Assembly (NCBI RefSeq): GCF_006438915.1
Contig: NZ_RCZE01000015.1
Location: 1-64,000, forward strand
DNA from: Pseudomonas arsenicoxydans
Lineage (GTDB): Bacteria; Pseudomonadota; Gammaproteobacteria; Pseudomonadales; Pseudomonadaceae
DNA length: 64,000 bases
Direction of reading: 5' to 3'
Shown here: one piece after another, positions 8,088 to 16,515 of the stretch
Layout: the number at the start of each line of letters is the position of its first letter
How positions within the stretch are numbered: the stretch's first letter is position 1
The notes under the pieces: generated by a model
What the model saw: only the letters and a program-made list of their open reading frames with translations
What the model was told of the DNA's origin: nothing
Databases searched by the model: none
Program-made: the position numbers and the translations under genes

Positions 8088-9359
8088 ATGAAAAAAGTAA
8101 TGCTCAAAACCACCCTTAGCCTCGCCGTTACCCTGGCATCCACCCAGCTCTTTGCAAGTGGCTTTGCCCTGAACGAACAAAGCATCAGCGGGATGGGAAC
8201 AGGTTTTGCCGGGCGATCTTCTTCTGCCGACGACGCATCCACCATTGTTGGCAACCCTGCCGGCATGTCTCGCATCAAGCGCGAACAAGTGACCGGCGGT
8301 GTTGCATTCATCGACGCGCACACTGACATCAGTGACGCCAGCTCCCGTCCGAATGGCGGTACCAACAAAGGTGACATGGTCCCTTTCATGGGCGTGCCGA
8401 TGGGTTACTACGTCAAGCCAATCGACGACCACTGGGCATTCGGTATTGGTGTATACGCACCGTTCGGCCTGGTGACCGACTACGAAAACGGCTTTGCCGG
8501 TCGTTACTTTGGCAGCAAGAGCGAAGTTAAGATCGTTACCCTGCAACCGACTGTCAGCTACGCCTTCAACGACAAGGTGTCCATCGGTTTCGGCCCAACC
8601 ATCAACCGCATCGACGGCACCCTGGAATCGAACCTGTCGATCACCCAGGCTGCGCCAGATGGCAAGGTCAAGATCAAGGGTGACGACACCGCGCTGGGCT
8701 ACAACATCGGCGTGCTGGTTCAAGCCACCGACAGCACCCGCGTCGGCCTGACCTACCACTCGAAAGTGAAATACAAGCTCGACGGTGACACCAAGGTCAA
8801 CTACAACGTGCTGGGCCTGATCGGCCAGAACCCGAACCAGAAGTATGACGCTTCGCTGGACCTGACCACGCCTGAATCGGTGGACTTCTCGGTCACTCAC
8901 CAGCTCGACGACAAGTGGACTCTTTACGCAGGCAGCACCTGGACTCGCTGGAGCCGCCTGAAAGAAATCACCGTCGAAAACAAAGGTGTTCCGGCCGTGC
9001 TGAACGGCCAATTCGGCACCATTACCGAAGAACAGAACTGGCACGACACCTGGGCTCACGCCATCGGCGCGTCTTACCAGCTGAACAAGGAATGGGTCCT
9101 GCGTACCGGTCTGTCCGTTGACCAGGCGCCGACCAACAACACCGACCGTTCCCCACGCATCCCGACTGGCGATCGCAAGATTTTCAGCCTGGGCGCTGGC
9201 TGGAGCCCAACCGACGACCTGACCATCGACGTGGCGTATTCGTACCTGCGCGAAGAATCGGTCAAGATCAACAACACCAACGACCGTGGCCAGACTTACA
9301 ACGCCAAGTATGAAAACTGGGCGAACGGTTTCGGTGTCGGCGCGACCTACCGCTTCTGA
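8088..9359 (+). CDS. fadL: FadL-family outer-membrane long-chain fatty acid transporter
   Basis: 423 residues. The signal peptide (MKKVMLKTTLSLAVTLASTQ) ends near LFASG, and the mature protein begins with the FadL hallmark SGFALNEQSISGMGTGFAGR. The NPAGMSRIKREQ loop follows; this hatch region plugs a 14-stranded barrel. Alternating aromatic/polar strands continue to the terminal VGATYRF, ending in phenylalanine as outer-membrane barrels require. It takes up long-chain fatty acids or other hydrophobic substrates. ATG at 8088 follows CCAGGAGTTCTAATA. It is monocistronic with its own terminator. Confidence 0.95.
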   Translation: MKKVMLKTTLSLAVTLASTQLFASGFALNEQSISGMGTGFAGRSSSADDASTIVGNPAGMSRIKREQVTGGVAFIDAHTDISDASSRPNGGTNKGDMVPFMGVPMGYYVKPIDDHWAFGIGVYAPFGLVTDYENGFAGRYFGSKSEVKIVTLQPTVSYAFNDKVSIGFGPTINRIDGTLESNLSITQAAPDGKVKIKGDDTALGYNIGVLVQATDSTRVGLTYHSKVKYKLDGDTKVNYNVLGLIGQNPNQKYDASLDLTTPESVDFSVTHQLDDKWTLYAGSTWTRWSRLKEITVENKGVPAVLNGQFGTITEEQNWHDTWAHAIGASYQLNKEWVLRTGLSVDQAPTNNTDRSPRIPTGDRKIFSLGAGWSPTDDLTIDVAYSYLREESVKINNTNDRGQTYNAKYENWANGFGVGATYRF

Positions 9360-9397
9360 TGATCCAAGGCGAGGTTGAACCGCTCGCCAGTTGAATC

Positions 9398-9436
9398 AAA
9401 AAAGCCCCGCTCTCTTGTACAGAGGCGGGGCTTTTT
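9398..9436 (+). terminator. Terminator between fadL and glutathione peroxidase
   Basis: AAAAAGCCCCGCTCTCTTG and its complement GAGGCGGGGCTTTTT form a strong stem with A and T flanks. It is usable from both directions and lies between convergent genes. Confidence 0.9.
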
Positions 9437-9449
9437 AGCGGGGCGCTGA

Positions 9450-9992
9450 TCAGGGTTGGGAAGCCAGCGCTTGCTGCACCGCGGCAATGAACTCGGGATC
9501 ATCGGGTTTGGTCAGGCTGGAGAAATTGGCGATTACCTGGCCTTTGCGATCGACCACGTATTTGTAGAAATTCCACTTCGGCGCGCTGCTCTGCGCGGCC
9601 AGGATCTTGAACAGGTGTGTCGCGTCGTCGCCTCGCACGCTCCGCGGTTCGGTCATGGTGAACGTCACGCCGTAATTCACGTAACAAACCTTGGCGGTCT
9701 CAGCGGTATCCTTGGACTCTTGCTTGAAATCGTTGGAAGGAACGCCAATCACCTCCAGCCCCTCTCCCTTGAAACGCTGATTGAGCGCCTCAAGGCTCTT
9801 GAACTGCGGGGCGAAACCGCAGTGACTGGCGGTATTGACCACCACCAGCGGCTTACCTTCAAACCGTTGGCACAGGTCGATCGATTCTTTGGCCCGCAAT
9901 TTTTGCAACGAACCTTGTAGCAGTTCAGGGCACTCGGCCCGAGCCAGCCCGGTCATTGCCATCAGCAACGCGGGGACTGCAATCCAGCGCAT
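9450..9992 (-). CDS. Glutathione peroxidase family protein, exported
   Basis: 180 residues from the ATG at 9992. I prefer this start because it opens a clean signal peptide (MRWIAVPALLMAMTGLARA) cleaved before ECPELL; the longer frame to 10064 adds an unlikely basic leader. The peroxidatic cysteine is C58 in NTASHCGFAPQF (the selenocysteine position of animal enzymes), with the conserved WNFYKYVVDRKG loop near the C-terminus. It reduces peroxides in the periplasm, probably with thioredoxin-like donors as in other cysteine-type members. It is the last gene of a likely MFS-microprotein-peroxidase transcript. Confidence 0.92.
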   Translation of the reverse strand: MRWIAVPALLMAMTGLARAECPELLQGSLQKLRAKESIDLCQRFEGKPLVVVNTASHCGFAPQFKSLEALNQRFKGEGLEVIGVPSNDFKQESKDTAETAKVCYVNYGVTFTMTEPRSVRGDDATHLFKILAAQSSAPKWNFYKYVVDRKGQVIANFSSLTKPDDPEFIAAVQQALASQP

Positions 9993-10053
9993 CAGTATGT
10001 CGGTGCATCCTTGATAAGTCGTCAAAAACGAAGTTACTCGCCCTCGCCGCCCG

Positions 10054-10176
10054 CTAGCAAGCACCCATGCCCAACTGCATCAGCGCCAGACCGCCCTGAT
10101 GCCAGCCCCACCATGACAATGCCAGCAGCAAGGCGCAGACAGCCGCTACAGCGATTCGCGGCCAAAGACTGTTCAT
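10054..10176 (-). CDS. 40-residue membrane microprotein coupled to the MFS gene
   Basis: Short gene found by reading the gap between the MFS and peroxidase genes. ATG at 10176 overlaps the MFS stop in an ATGA, and the stop is TAG at 10054. The product begins MNSLWPRIAVAAVCALLLAL, continues SWWGWHQGG, and ends LMQLGMGAC. It has one hydrophobic helix, an aromatic belt (SWWGW) and a C-terminal cysteine. The four-base overlap implies translational coupling to the exporter. I infer a small membrane partner of the MFS protein or an independent microprotein; function unknown. Confidence 0.65.
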   Translation of the reverse strand: MNSLWPRIAVAAVCALLLALSWWGWHQGGLALMQLGMGAC

Positions 10177-11381
10177 ATCGCACTCATCTGCGTTTGCAGG
10201 CGCGCCACCGGCTGCTCACGCACCGGCCAGTTGAGGGCCGCGGCCAGCAGACTCAAGAGAATTGCCACTTGCCAGATCAAGTCATAGCTCCCGGTCCGGT
10301 CATACACCACCCCGCCCAACCAGCCGCCAAGAAACGAACCGAGCTGGTGAAACAGGAACACAATCCCGCCAAGCATGGACAGGTTGCGCACACCGAACAA
10401 GGTCGCCACGGTGCCGTTGGTCAGCGGTACGGTAGAGAGCCACAAGAACCCCATGGCCATGCCGAACAGGTACGCCGTGGTCGTCGTGACCGGTGCCCAC
10501 AGGAACAGCGTGATCACCACCGCCCGCAACAGGTACAAGACGGTGAGCAAGCGCGGTTTGGACAGGCGCCCGCCTAGCCATCCGGCGGTGTACGTTCCGA
10601 AGATGTTGAACAACCCGATCAGTGCCAGCACTGTGGTGCCGACCGTGGCTGGAAGGTGTTGATCCACCAGATAGGCCGGCAGATGCACGCCGATGAACAC
10701 CACCTGGAAACCACACACGAAAAAGCCGAACGCCAACAGCCAGAACCCCGAATGGGAGCAGGCTTCGCGCAGCGCCTCGGAGAGGGTTTGTTCATGGCCG
10801 AGAGTCGGCAGCGGCTTGTCCTTGAGCATGCTCACCAACGGCACGATCAATGCCACCAACAGACCCAGCACCAGCAACGCGGCGGACCAGCCGAGCCAGC
10901 CGATCAAGCCCAACGTGCCGGGCAACATCGCGAACTGTCCGAACGAGCCGGCCGCACTGGCGATGCCCATGCCCATGCTGCGCTTCTCCGGCGGCACCGC
11001 ACGCCCCACCACACCGAGGATCACCGAGAACGAAGTGCCGGACAGGCCGATGCCGATCAACAGGCCGGCGCTCAGGGACAGGGTCATAGCGGAATCGGAC
11101 ATCCCCATGAACACCAGGCCCAGCGCATAAAATACGCCACCGACCAGCACCACTTTCGCCGCCCCGAAGCGGTCGGCCAGCGCGCCGGTGAAGGGCTGCG
11201 CCAGGCCCCAGATCAGATTCTGCAAGGCGATGGCAAACGCAAAGGTCTCACGTCCCCAGCCGAACTCGGCACTCATCGGCGCCAGAAACAGCCCGAAGCC
11301 GTGGCGCACGCCCAACGACAACGCGAGGATCAGCGCACTCCCCACCAACACCCAACCGCATGTACGCCACATCGATGTCAT
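10173..11381 (-). CDS. MFS transporter, likely regulated by the adjacent MarR protein
   Basis: 402 residues with about 12 transmembrane helices in two halves. The first inter-helix loop carries the MFS motif GALADRFGAAKVVLVGG, with G-x-L-a-D-r-x-G, and a long basic central loop (MLKDKPLPTLGHEQTLSEAL) separates the halves. ATG at 11381 follows GGAGAATAAGAA. The upstream region contains a perfect 18-bp palindrome (11397-11414) matched by one in front of the divergently placed, same-strand marR gene. This pairing usually means a drug or aromatic-compound exporter under MarR control, but the substrate cannot be read from the sequence. Confidence 0.88.
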   Translation of the reverse strand: MTSMWRTCGWVLVGSALILALSLGVRHGFGLFLAPMSAEFGWGRETFAFAIALQNLIWGLAQPFTGALADRFGAAKVVLVGGVFYALGLVFMGMSDSAMTLSLSAGLLIGIGLSGTSFSVILGVVGRAVPPEKRSMGMGIASAAGSFGQFAMLPGTLGLIGWLGWSAALLVLGLLVALIVPLVSMLKDKPLPTLGHEQTLSEALREACSHSGFWLLAFGFFVCGFQVVFIGVHLPAYLVDQHLPATVGTTVLALIGLFNIFGTYTAGWLGGRLSKPRLLTVLYLLRAVVITLFLWAPVTTTTAYLFGMAMGFLWLSTVPLTNGTVATLFGVRNLSMLGGIVFLFHQLGSFLGGWLGGVVYDRTGSYDLIWQVAILLSLLAAALNWPVREQPVARLQTQMSAI

Positions 11382-11396
11382 TTCTTATTCTCCGGT

Positions 11397-11414
11397 AGCG
11401 GGTATATACCCGCT
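11397..11414. promoter_or_regulatory. Perfect 18-bp palindromic operator upstream of the MFS gene
   Basis: AGCGGGTATATACCCGCT is an exact palindrome lying 16 bp upstream of the MFS start codon, just before its GGAGAA ribosome-binding site. Its centre and right half (GTATATACCCGC) recur in front of marR. Size and symmetry suit a MarR dimer. Confidence 0.65.
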
Positions 11415-11434
11415 TAAAATCGGAAAAACCGGCG

Positions 11435-11839
11435 TCAGGCCAGTTCGTCCAGCAGTCGCAGCAAGGTTTCGCGTTTCTCGGCGCCCAGTCGGTCGATCAA
11501 CCGTTGTTGAGCCGCTTCCCAAGCCGGCAAGGCCGCTGCCAGCCGTTCGGCACCGGCCTCGGTCAGGCGAACAATGCGATTGCGCATGTCCTCGCCCTCG
11601 ACCAGCATCACCAGCCCCTCGCCCTCCAGCACACGCAAATTGCGCCCGAGAGTGCTGCGGTCCAGGCCCATGGCTTCAGCGAGGGTGGAAATACTCGGTT
11701 GATCCAGACGCTGCAAATTGCACAGCAAAGAATACTGGGCAACGTTGATCCCGAAGCCGTCGAGAGCGCCGTCGTAATGCCTGCTGACGCCACGGGCGGC
11801 ACGACGCAGGTTGATGCATAAACATTGGGAGTCGAGCAT
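11435..11839 (-). CDS. MarR-family transcriptional regulator
   Basis: 134 residues, winged helix-turn-helix. It starts MLDSQCLCINLRRAARGVS, then FGINVAQYSLLCNLQR. The recognition-helix region is ISTLAEAMGLDRSTLGRNLRVLE and the wing is GLVMLVEGEDMRNRIVRLTEAG, with the conserved D-x-R-x-R/I-x-x-L pattern. The N-terminal cysteines C6 and C8 could make it redox-responsive. It lies 53 bp upstream of the MFS gene on the same strand. Matching palindromes before both genes suggest it represses itself and the exporter. Confidence 0.9.
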   Translation of the reverse strand: MLDSQCLCINLRRAARGVSRHYDGALDGFGINVAQYSLLCNLQRLDQPSISTLAEAMGLDRSTLGRNLRVLEGEGLVMLVEGEDMRNRIVRLTEAGAERLAAALPAWEAAQQRLIDRLGAEKRETLLRLLDELA

Positions 11840-11842
11840 GGT

Positions 11843-11858
11843 GCGTGTATATACCCGC
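11843..11858. promoter_or_regulatory. Near-palindromic operator upstream of marR
   Basis: GCGTGTATATACCCGC differs from the palindrome before the MFS gene by one base in one half-site. It begins four bases beyond the marR start codon, so a bound regulator would cover the marR start region. No Shine-Dalgarno sequence is visible between it and the ATG. Confidence 0.55.
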
Positions 11859-11920
11859 GGTTGTGTTAAATCAAGTTACAGATGGTTTTAATCTCAAGAT
11901 TTGGAGTGTCTGGCAGGCCG

Positions 11921-12009
11921 TCTTCGCGAGCAAGCCCGCTCCCACATTCGACCGCATTCTCTCTGGAGGAACTCTGTTAAATGTGGGAGCGGGCTTGCTC
12001 GCGAAGAGG
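11921..12009. repeat. REP pair between marR and cobS
   Basis: Left arm TCTTCGCGAGCAAGCCCGCT from 11921 and right arm GTGGGAGCGGGCTTGCTCGC near 11984-12003, inverted around a spacer of about 40 bp. It lies just beyond the cobS stop and may act as the 3' end of the cobalamin transcript. Confidence 0.85.
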
Positions 12010-12033
12010 CCAGCACATCCTGCACAAAAACCA

Positions 12034-12765
12034 TCAGATCAACGCCATTCCTACCAGCACTGCCATCTCCAGCAACTCCAGCATCGCCCCGGCCGTGTCC
12101 CCCGTCGTCCCGCCCAATCGACGCACCATCAACTGCCGCAGCCACGCAAAAACCACTGCCGCCAGCACCAGCGCCCAAACACCGCTAAGCCCCGCAATCA
12201 GCACACACGCTACCGCACTGACCGCCAACACCTGCTGACCCGCCAATCGTGGCAGATGATCCGCCAGCGCCTGGCCCAATCCGCCCGCACGCACATACGG
12301 CGTGGTCAGAAACAAGCCCAGCATCGCGCTGCGGCCAATCAGCGGAACGATGATCAGTACAATACCGTGCTGCTGCTCGATCAACGCCAATAACGCCGCG
12401 AACTTCAGCAACAACACCAACACCAGCGTCACCACCGCAATCGGCCCACTGCGCGGGTCTTTCATGATAATCAGCGTGCGTTCCCGATCACCAAAACCAC
12501 CCAGCCACGCGTCGGCGCTATCGGCCAGACCGTCCAGGTGCAACGCGCCGCTGAGCAAGACCCAAGCCGTCAGCAACAACGCCGCATGCAGCAACAACGG
12601 CGTGCCCAGTAACAGCCAGTTCAGTGCCCACAGAATCGCGCCGAACAGCAGCCCCACCAGCGGATAAAACAGCAGCGACCGGCCCAGCTCCTGAGGCGTC
12701 GGCATCCCGGGCAGACGAATCGGCAGACTGCTCAGAAATTGCAGGGCGATCCAGAATGGCAGCAT
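12034..12765 (-). CDS. cobS: Adenosylcobinamide-GDP ribazoletransferase (cobalamin synthase)
   Basis: About 243 residues from ATG at 12765; a TTG at 12771 would overlap the cobC stop and is a possible coupled start. It joins alpha-ribazole to adenosylcobinamide-GDP in the last or penultimate step of cobalamin assembly, in the inner membrane. It has about six to seven hydrophobic helices, the N-terminal FLSSLPIRLPG, and the acidic motif GALHLDGLADSADAWLG followed by MKDPRSGPIAV, both diagnostic of CobS/CobV. It is the last gene of the cobalamin operon. Confidence 0.95.
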   Translation of the reverse strand: MLPFWIALQFLSSLPIRLPGMPTPQELGRSLLFYPLVGLLFGAILWALNWLLLGTPLLLHAALLLTAWVLLSGALHLDGLADSADAWLGGFGDRERTLIIMKDPRSGPIAVVTLVLVLLLKFAALLALIEQQHGIVLIIVPLIGRSAMLGLFLTTPYVRAGGLGQALADHLPRLAGQQVLAVSAVACVLIAGLSGVWALVLAAVVFAWLRQLMVRRLGGTTGDTAGAMLELLEMAVLVGMALI

Positions 12766-12767
12766 GG

Positions 12768-13343
12768 TCAAATCGCTTCCTTGAGAATGACGCCGGGTTC
12801 GACGCGCAACGAAAACAATGCGCCATGAGCCACTTCGACATTGAGCAATTGCTCACGCGGCAACCCCCGCGCTTGAGCCAGCAATAAACGCATGACCCCA
12901 CCATGGCTGATCAACAGGACCCGCTCGCCAGCGTAGGCCAGGGACAAGCGCTCAATGGCCGCCAGTACTCGAACGGAAAAGTCAGCCACCCGCTCGCCGT
13001 CCGGCGGCGTAAACGAATAAGGATCAGCCCAGAACAACCCCAACGCCTCGGCATCGGTTTCCATCAATGCCGCTGCGCTCTGCCCTTCCCAGGCACCGAA
13101 GTGCAGCTCTTGCAGGTCTTTGTCTAACTGCACCAACAAACCCAGTTGCCCACCAAGCTCTTCAGCGAAGCGCGCACAACGCTGCAACGGCGAACTGACC
13201 AATCGATCCCACGGCCCCTGCTCGATCACCGCTGCGCGCATCTGCGCCCAGCCTTTTGCGGTCAGCGCATCATCGAGACTGCCACGCAACCCGCCACCGA
13301 GCTCGGTCTCGCCATGGCGCAGCAGGTCCAGACGCAACGTCAT
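12768..13343 (-). CDS. cobC: Alpha-ribazole phosphatase (histidine phosphatase family)
   Basis: 191 residues from the ATG at 13343, which overlaps the cobT stop (ATGA); the longer frame upstream lies inside cobT and is rejected. The catalytic histidine is in LDLLRHGETELGGG and the second histidine in LLISHGGVMRLLL; the acid E is in LHFGAWEGQ. It removes the 5' phosphate of alpha-ribazole phosphate (or of adenosylcobalamin phosphate) during lower-ligand assembly. It sits between cobT and cobS, as expected for the nucleotide-loop steps. Confidence 0.93.
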   Translation of the reverse strand: MTLRLDLLRHGETELGGGLRGSLDDALTAKGWAQMRAAVIEQGPWDRLVSSPLQRCARFAEELGGQLGLLVQLDKDLQELHFGAWEGQSAAALMETDAEALGLFWADPYSFTPPDGERVADFSVRVLAAIERLSLAYAGERVLLISHGGVMRLLLAQARGLPREQLLNVEVAHGALFSLRVEPGVILKEAI

Positions 13344-14395
13344 GCCGGGCGGTCCGCAACCGCCGCTTCGGCGAAGGTCGCCATCCGCCCGTGAAGGTCG
13401 CAGGCCAGGCGCAACAACGGCACAGCCAACGCGGCACCGCTGCCCTCGCCCAGTCGCAAACCAAGATCCAGCAACGGTTCGGCGTTCAGGGTTTCCAGCA
13501 CATGACGATGACCCGGCTCGGCACCGCGATGGCCGAACAGCAGCCACGCGCGGCACTCGGGATTCAAGCGCACTGCCACCAGTGCCGCGACGCTGCAAAT
13601 GAAGCCGTCGACCAGCACCGCCACGCCTTCCTGCGCGCACGCCAGATAGGCACCCACCAGCGCGGCAATTTCAAAACCGCCCAGATTGAACAATGTCTGT
13701 AACGCGTCCCCGCGCTGTGCACCGTGCAGCGCCAACGCGCGCTCGATGACCTGAACCTTGTGGCTGACACCCGCCACATCCAGACCGGTGCCCGGCCCGG
13801 CCAGATGCACCACCGGGCAATCGAGCAAGGCACAGGCCAACGCACTGGCGGCGGTGGTGTTGCCGATGCCCATTTCGCCGCCGATAAACAACTGCGCCCC
13901 GGCTGCGATGGCGCGCTGCACGCTGTCACGACCGGCCTGTAAGGCCAACTCGCCCTGGGCCGGCGTCATGGCCGGGCCTTTGACGAAATTCGCCGTGCCG
14001 GGGCCAACGTTCAAGTGGCGAACACCGGGCAGATTCAAAGTCGGGGTCACCGTGCCCAGATCCACCACTTCCAGGGACGCGCCCAGCTGCCGCGCCAACA
14101 CGCTGATCGCCGCACCGCCGGTGACGAAGTTGTGCAGCATCTGCCCGGTGACTTCCTGAGGAAACGCCGACACGCCTTCAGCCACGACACCATGGTCACC
14201 GGCAAAAATCGCGATCCACAGCTGATCGAGGCTCGGCTTGACCTGCCCCTGCAACCCGGCCAATTGCACCGCCACCGACTCCAGTCGACCGAGGGAGCCG
14301 GCCGGTTTGGTCAGTTGCTGTTGACGCGCCTGCGCCTGTTCGACGGCTTGGGCATCGATCGGTTTGCATGGGTTCAGCCACCAGGATTGAGTCAT
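13340..14395 (-). CDS. cobT: Nicotinate-nucleotide--dimethylbenzimidazole phosphoribosyltransferase
   Basis: 351 residues from ATG at 14395 (MTQSWWLNPCKPID), the usual family length. The ATG overlaps the cobU stop in an ATGA. Characteristic segments are TKPAGSLGRLE, IFAGDHGVVAEGVSAFPQEVT, GEMGIGNTTAASAL and LFGHRGAEPGH; the catalytic glutamate lies near the C-terminus in LRLGEGSGAALA. It activates dimethylbenzimidazole, the product of BluB encoded upstream, to alpha-ribazole phosphate. Often called cobU in Pseudomonas nomenclature. Confidence 0.95.
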   Translation of the reverse strand: MTQSWWLNPCKPIDAQAVEQAQARQQQLTKPAGSLGRLESVAVQLAGLQGQVKPSLDQLWIAIFAGDHGVVAEGVSAFPQEVTGQMLHNFVTGGAAISVLARQLGASLEVVDLGTVTPTLNLPGVRHLNVGPGTANFVKGPAMTPAQGELALQAGRDSVQRAIAAGAQLFIGGEMGIGNTTAASALACALLDCPVVHLAGPGTGLDVAGVSHKVQVIERALALHGAQRGDALQTLFNLGGFEIAALVGAYLACAQEGVAVLVDGFICSVAALVAVRLNPECRAWLLFGHRGAEPGHRHVLETLNAEPLLDLGLRLGEGSGAALAVPLLRLACDLHGRMATFAEAAVADRPA

Positions 14396-14913
14396 AACGC
14401 AGTTCCTTTCAAAGTCAGGGGCAGGCCGGCGACGGTCAGGACGACACGTTGGCAGCGCTCGGCCAGGGCTTGATGGAGCCAACCGGCTTCATCGACATAG
14501 CGGCGAGTCAATTCGCCCAGCGGCACGACACCCATTCCGGTCTCGTTGCTGACAAAAATGATTTCACCCGGCAACGCGGCCAGGCAGTCCAGCAGGGCTT
14601 CACGCTCAGCATTGAGGCGTTCGGCGTCGTCGAGCATCAGCAGATTGGTCATCCACAGCGTCAGGCAATCCACCAGCAGGCAACGATTGGCGCTGGCGGT
14701 TTCACGCAGGACGCGGGCGAGTTCGACCGGTTCTTCGATCAATGCCCATTCGGCGGGACGGCGGGCGCGGTGATGGGCGACGCGGTCGTTCATTTCGCCG
14801 TCCAGCGGTTGGCTGGTGGCGATGTAGGTCACGGCGAGCTGGCTGTCGGTGGCGAGTTTTTCGGCCAGTCGACTTTTACCGGAGCGGGCGCCGCCGAGGA
14901 TGAGTTGGAGCAT
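14392..14913 (-). CDS. cobU: Adenosylcobinamide kinase / adenosylcobinamide-phosphate guanylyltransferase
   Basis: 173 residues. The P-loop is GGARSGKSRLAEKLA at the N-terminus. HHRARRPAEWALIEEP carries the guanylylated histidine region, and LLVDCLTLWMTNLL and FVSNETGMGVVPLG are family signatures. It phosphorylates adenosylcobinamide and then forms adenosylcobinamide-GDP, the substrate of CobS. It follows cobQ after a 150-bp gap that holds a REP pair, the only wide gap in the operon. Also named cobP. Confidence 0.95.
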   Translation of the reverse strand: MLQLILGGARSGKSRLAEKLATDSQLAVTYIATSQPLDGEMNDRVAHHRARRPAEWALIEEPVELARVLRETASANRCLLVDCLTLWMTNLLMLDDAERLNAEREALLDCLAALPGEIIFVSNETGMGVVPLGELTRRYVDEAGWLHQALAERCQRVVLTVAGLPLTLKGTAL

Positions 14914-14950
14914 GGGTTATTCCTTAAAATCATCGGTGAGGCGCCTGCCG

Positions 14951-15049
14951 CCTTCGCGAGCAAGCCCGCTCCCACATTAAATCTCCAGTGAACATGGATT
15001 TTGTGTTCAACGCCGATCAAATGTGGGAGCGGGCTTGCTCGCGAAGAGG
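14951..15049. repeat. REP pair inside the cobalamin operon (cobQ-cobU gap)
   Basis: Left arm CCTTCGCGAGCAAGCCCGCT from 14951 and right arm GTGGGAGCGGGCTTGCTCGC near 15023-15042, with a short AT-rich spacer. It separates the corrin-modifying genes from the nucleotide-loop genes and may stabilise or partly terminate the upstream message. Confidence 0.85.
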
Positions 15050-15063
15050 CCAGCAAAACCACC

Positions 15064-16515
15064 CTAAATCCCGCAGAGTTTACGCAGCAATCGGGTATCC
15101 AGATGCTTATCCACCAGATCCGCCAACCGTTCGATATCGCGCTCGCGCAACGCGTGGTAATCGACCTCCTGCACATTCCGCAACCCCGCCCAGCGCAGCA
15201 ACGCACTGCATGCCGCCGGCGATTCAAACAGACCATGCAGGTACGTGCCGAAAATCTGCCCATCCACACTTTGCGCGCCATCGCAGCGACCATCGTCCAG
15301 CTGCACGGCGGCGTTTTCCAGCGCAGGCCCGGTAGTCACGCCGGCATGAATTTCATAGCCGCTGACAGCCGCCTCTTCCAACGCCAGACGACCGCGCACA
15401 TTGCGCAATTGCTTCTCTTCTTCGAGCTGCGTTTCAAACGCCAGCAACCCCAGACCAGCGCTGGAACCCGGTGCCCCTTCCAGGCCCAACGGGTCGTGTA
15501 CGTGCTCGCCGAGCATTTGCAAACCGCCGCAAATCCCTAAGACTTTGCCGCCATAGCGCAGATGACGACTGATCGCCGAATCCCAGCCATTGGCCCGCAA
15601 ATACGCGAGGTCGCTGCGCACGCTTTTCGAGCCGGGCAAGATGATCAGGTCAGCCGGCGGAATCGCCTGCCCGGGGCCGATGAATTGCAGATCGACTTGT
15701 GGATGCAATCGCAGCGGATCGAAATCAGTGTGGTTGCTGATGCGCGGCAGCACCGGCACCACGACTTTCAGTACCTGGTCGGCCTTGTCGGTCTGGCGCT
15801 GATCGATGCCATCCTCAGCCTCCAGATGCAGGTCCATCACGTACGGCAGGACACCGATCACCGGTTTGCCGGTGCGTTCTTCAAGCCAGTCGAGACCGGG
15901 CTGCAGCAAGGCGATGTCGCCACGAAAACGATTGATGATGAAGCCCTTGACCCGCGCCTGTTCGGTCGGCGACAGCAACTCCAGCGTGCCCACCAGATGC
16001 GCGAATACCCCGCCGCGATTGATGTCGGCGATCAACACCACCGGGCAATCCACCGCTTCGGCAAAGCCCATGTTGGCGATATCGCCGGCCCGCAGATTGA
16101 TCTCGGCCGGCGAGCCTGCGCCTTCGACCATCACCACCGGATACGCCGCACTCAGGCGTTCGTGGGAGGCCAGCACCGCTTGCATGGCGATGGCTTTGTA
16201 GTCGTGATAGGCGACGGCGTTCATCGTCGTGACCGCCCGACCGTGGATGATCACTTGGGCGCCGGTGTCGCTGCTGGGTTTGAGCAGCACCGGGTTCATG
16301 TCAGTGTGCGGCTCGAGGTTGGCGGCTTGGGCTTGCACGGCTTGCGCACGACCGATCTCGCCACCGTCCGCCGTCACCGCGCTGTTGAGCGCCATATTCT
16401 GCGGCTTGAACGGCACGACGCTTACGCCCTGGCGCACCACCCAGCGACACAGCGCCGTCACCAGCGTGCTTTTGCCGGCATCGGACGTGGTGCCCTGCAC
16501 CATTAATGTGGTCAT
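15064..16515 (-). CDS. cobQ: Cobyric acid synthase (glutamine-hydrolysing)
   Basis: 483 residues. The N-terminal dethiobiotin-synthetase-like ATPase domain has GTTSDAGKSTLVTALCRW and FKPQNMALNSAVT. The C-terminal class I glutamine amidotransferase domain has nucleophile cysteine in VLGICGGLQMLGE and catalytic histidine in FGTYLHGLFE. It amidates four carboxylates (b, d, e, g) of adenosylcobyrinic acid a,c-diamide to give cobyric acid. ATG at 16515 overlaps the cobD stop by ATGA. The spacing downstream to cobU is enlarged by a REP. Confidence 0.96.
   Translation of the reverse strand: MTTLMVQGTTSDAGKSTLVTALCRWVVRQGVSVVPFKPQNMALNSAVTADGGEIGRAQAVQAQAANLEPHTDMNPVLLKPSSDTGAQVIIHGRAVTTMNAVAYHDYKAIAMQAVLASHERLSAAYPVVMVEGAGSPAEINLRAGDIANMGFAEAVDCPVVLIADINRGGVFAHLVGTLELLSPTEQARVKGFIINRFRGDIALLQPGLDWLEERTGKPVIGVLPYVMDLHLEAEDGIDQRQTDKADQVLKVVVPVLPRISNHTDFDPLRLHPQVDLQFIGPGQAIPPADLIILPGSKSVRSDLAYLRANGWDSAISRHLRYGGKVLGICGGLQMLGEHVHDPLGLEGAPGSSAGLGLLAFETQLEEEKQLRNVRGRLALEEAAVSGYEIHAGVTTGPALENAAVQLDDGRCDGAQSVDGQIFGTYLHGLFESPAACSALLRWAGLRNVQEVDYHALRERDIERLADLVDKHLDTRLLRKLCGI

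Noticed and set aside
9992..10064. Upstream start for glutathione peroxidase
   Set aside because: Adds a basic segment before a perfect signal peptide and reaches almost to the 40-codon gene.
13343..13640. N-terminal extension of cobC
   Set aside because: Lies inside cobT, and the histidine phosphatase begins at MTLRLDLLRHGET.
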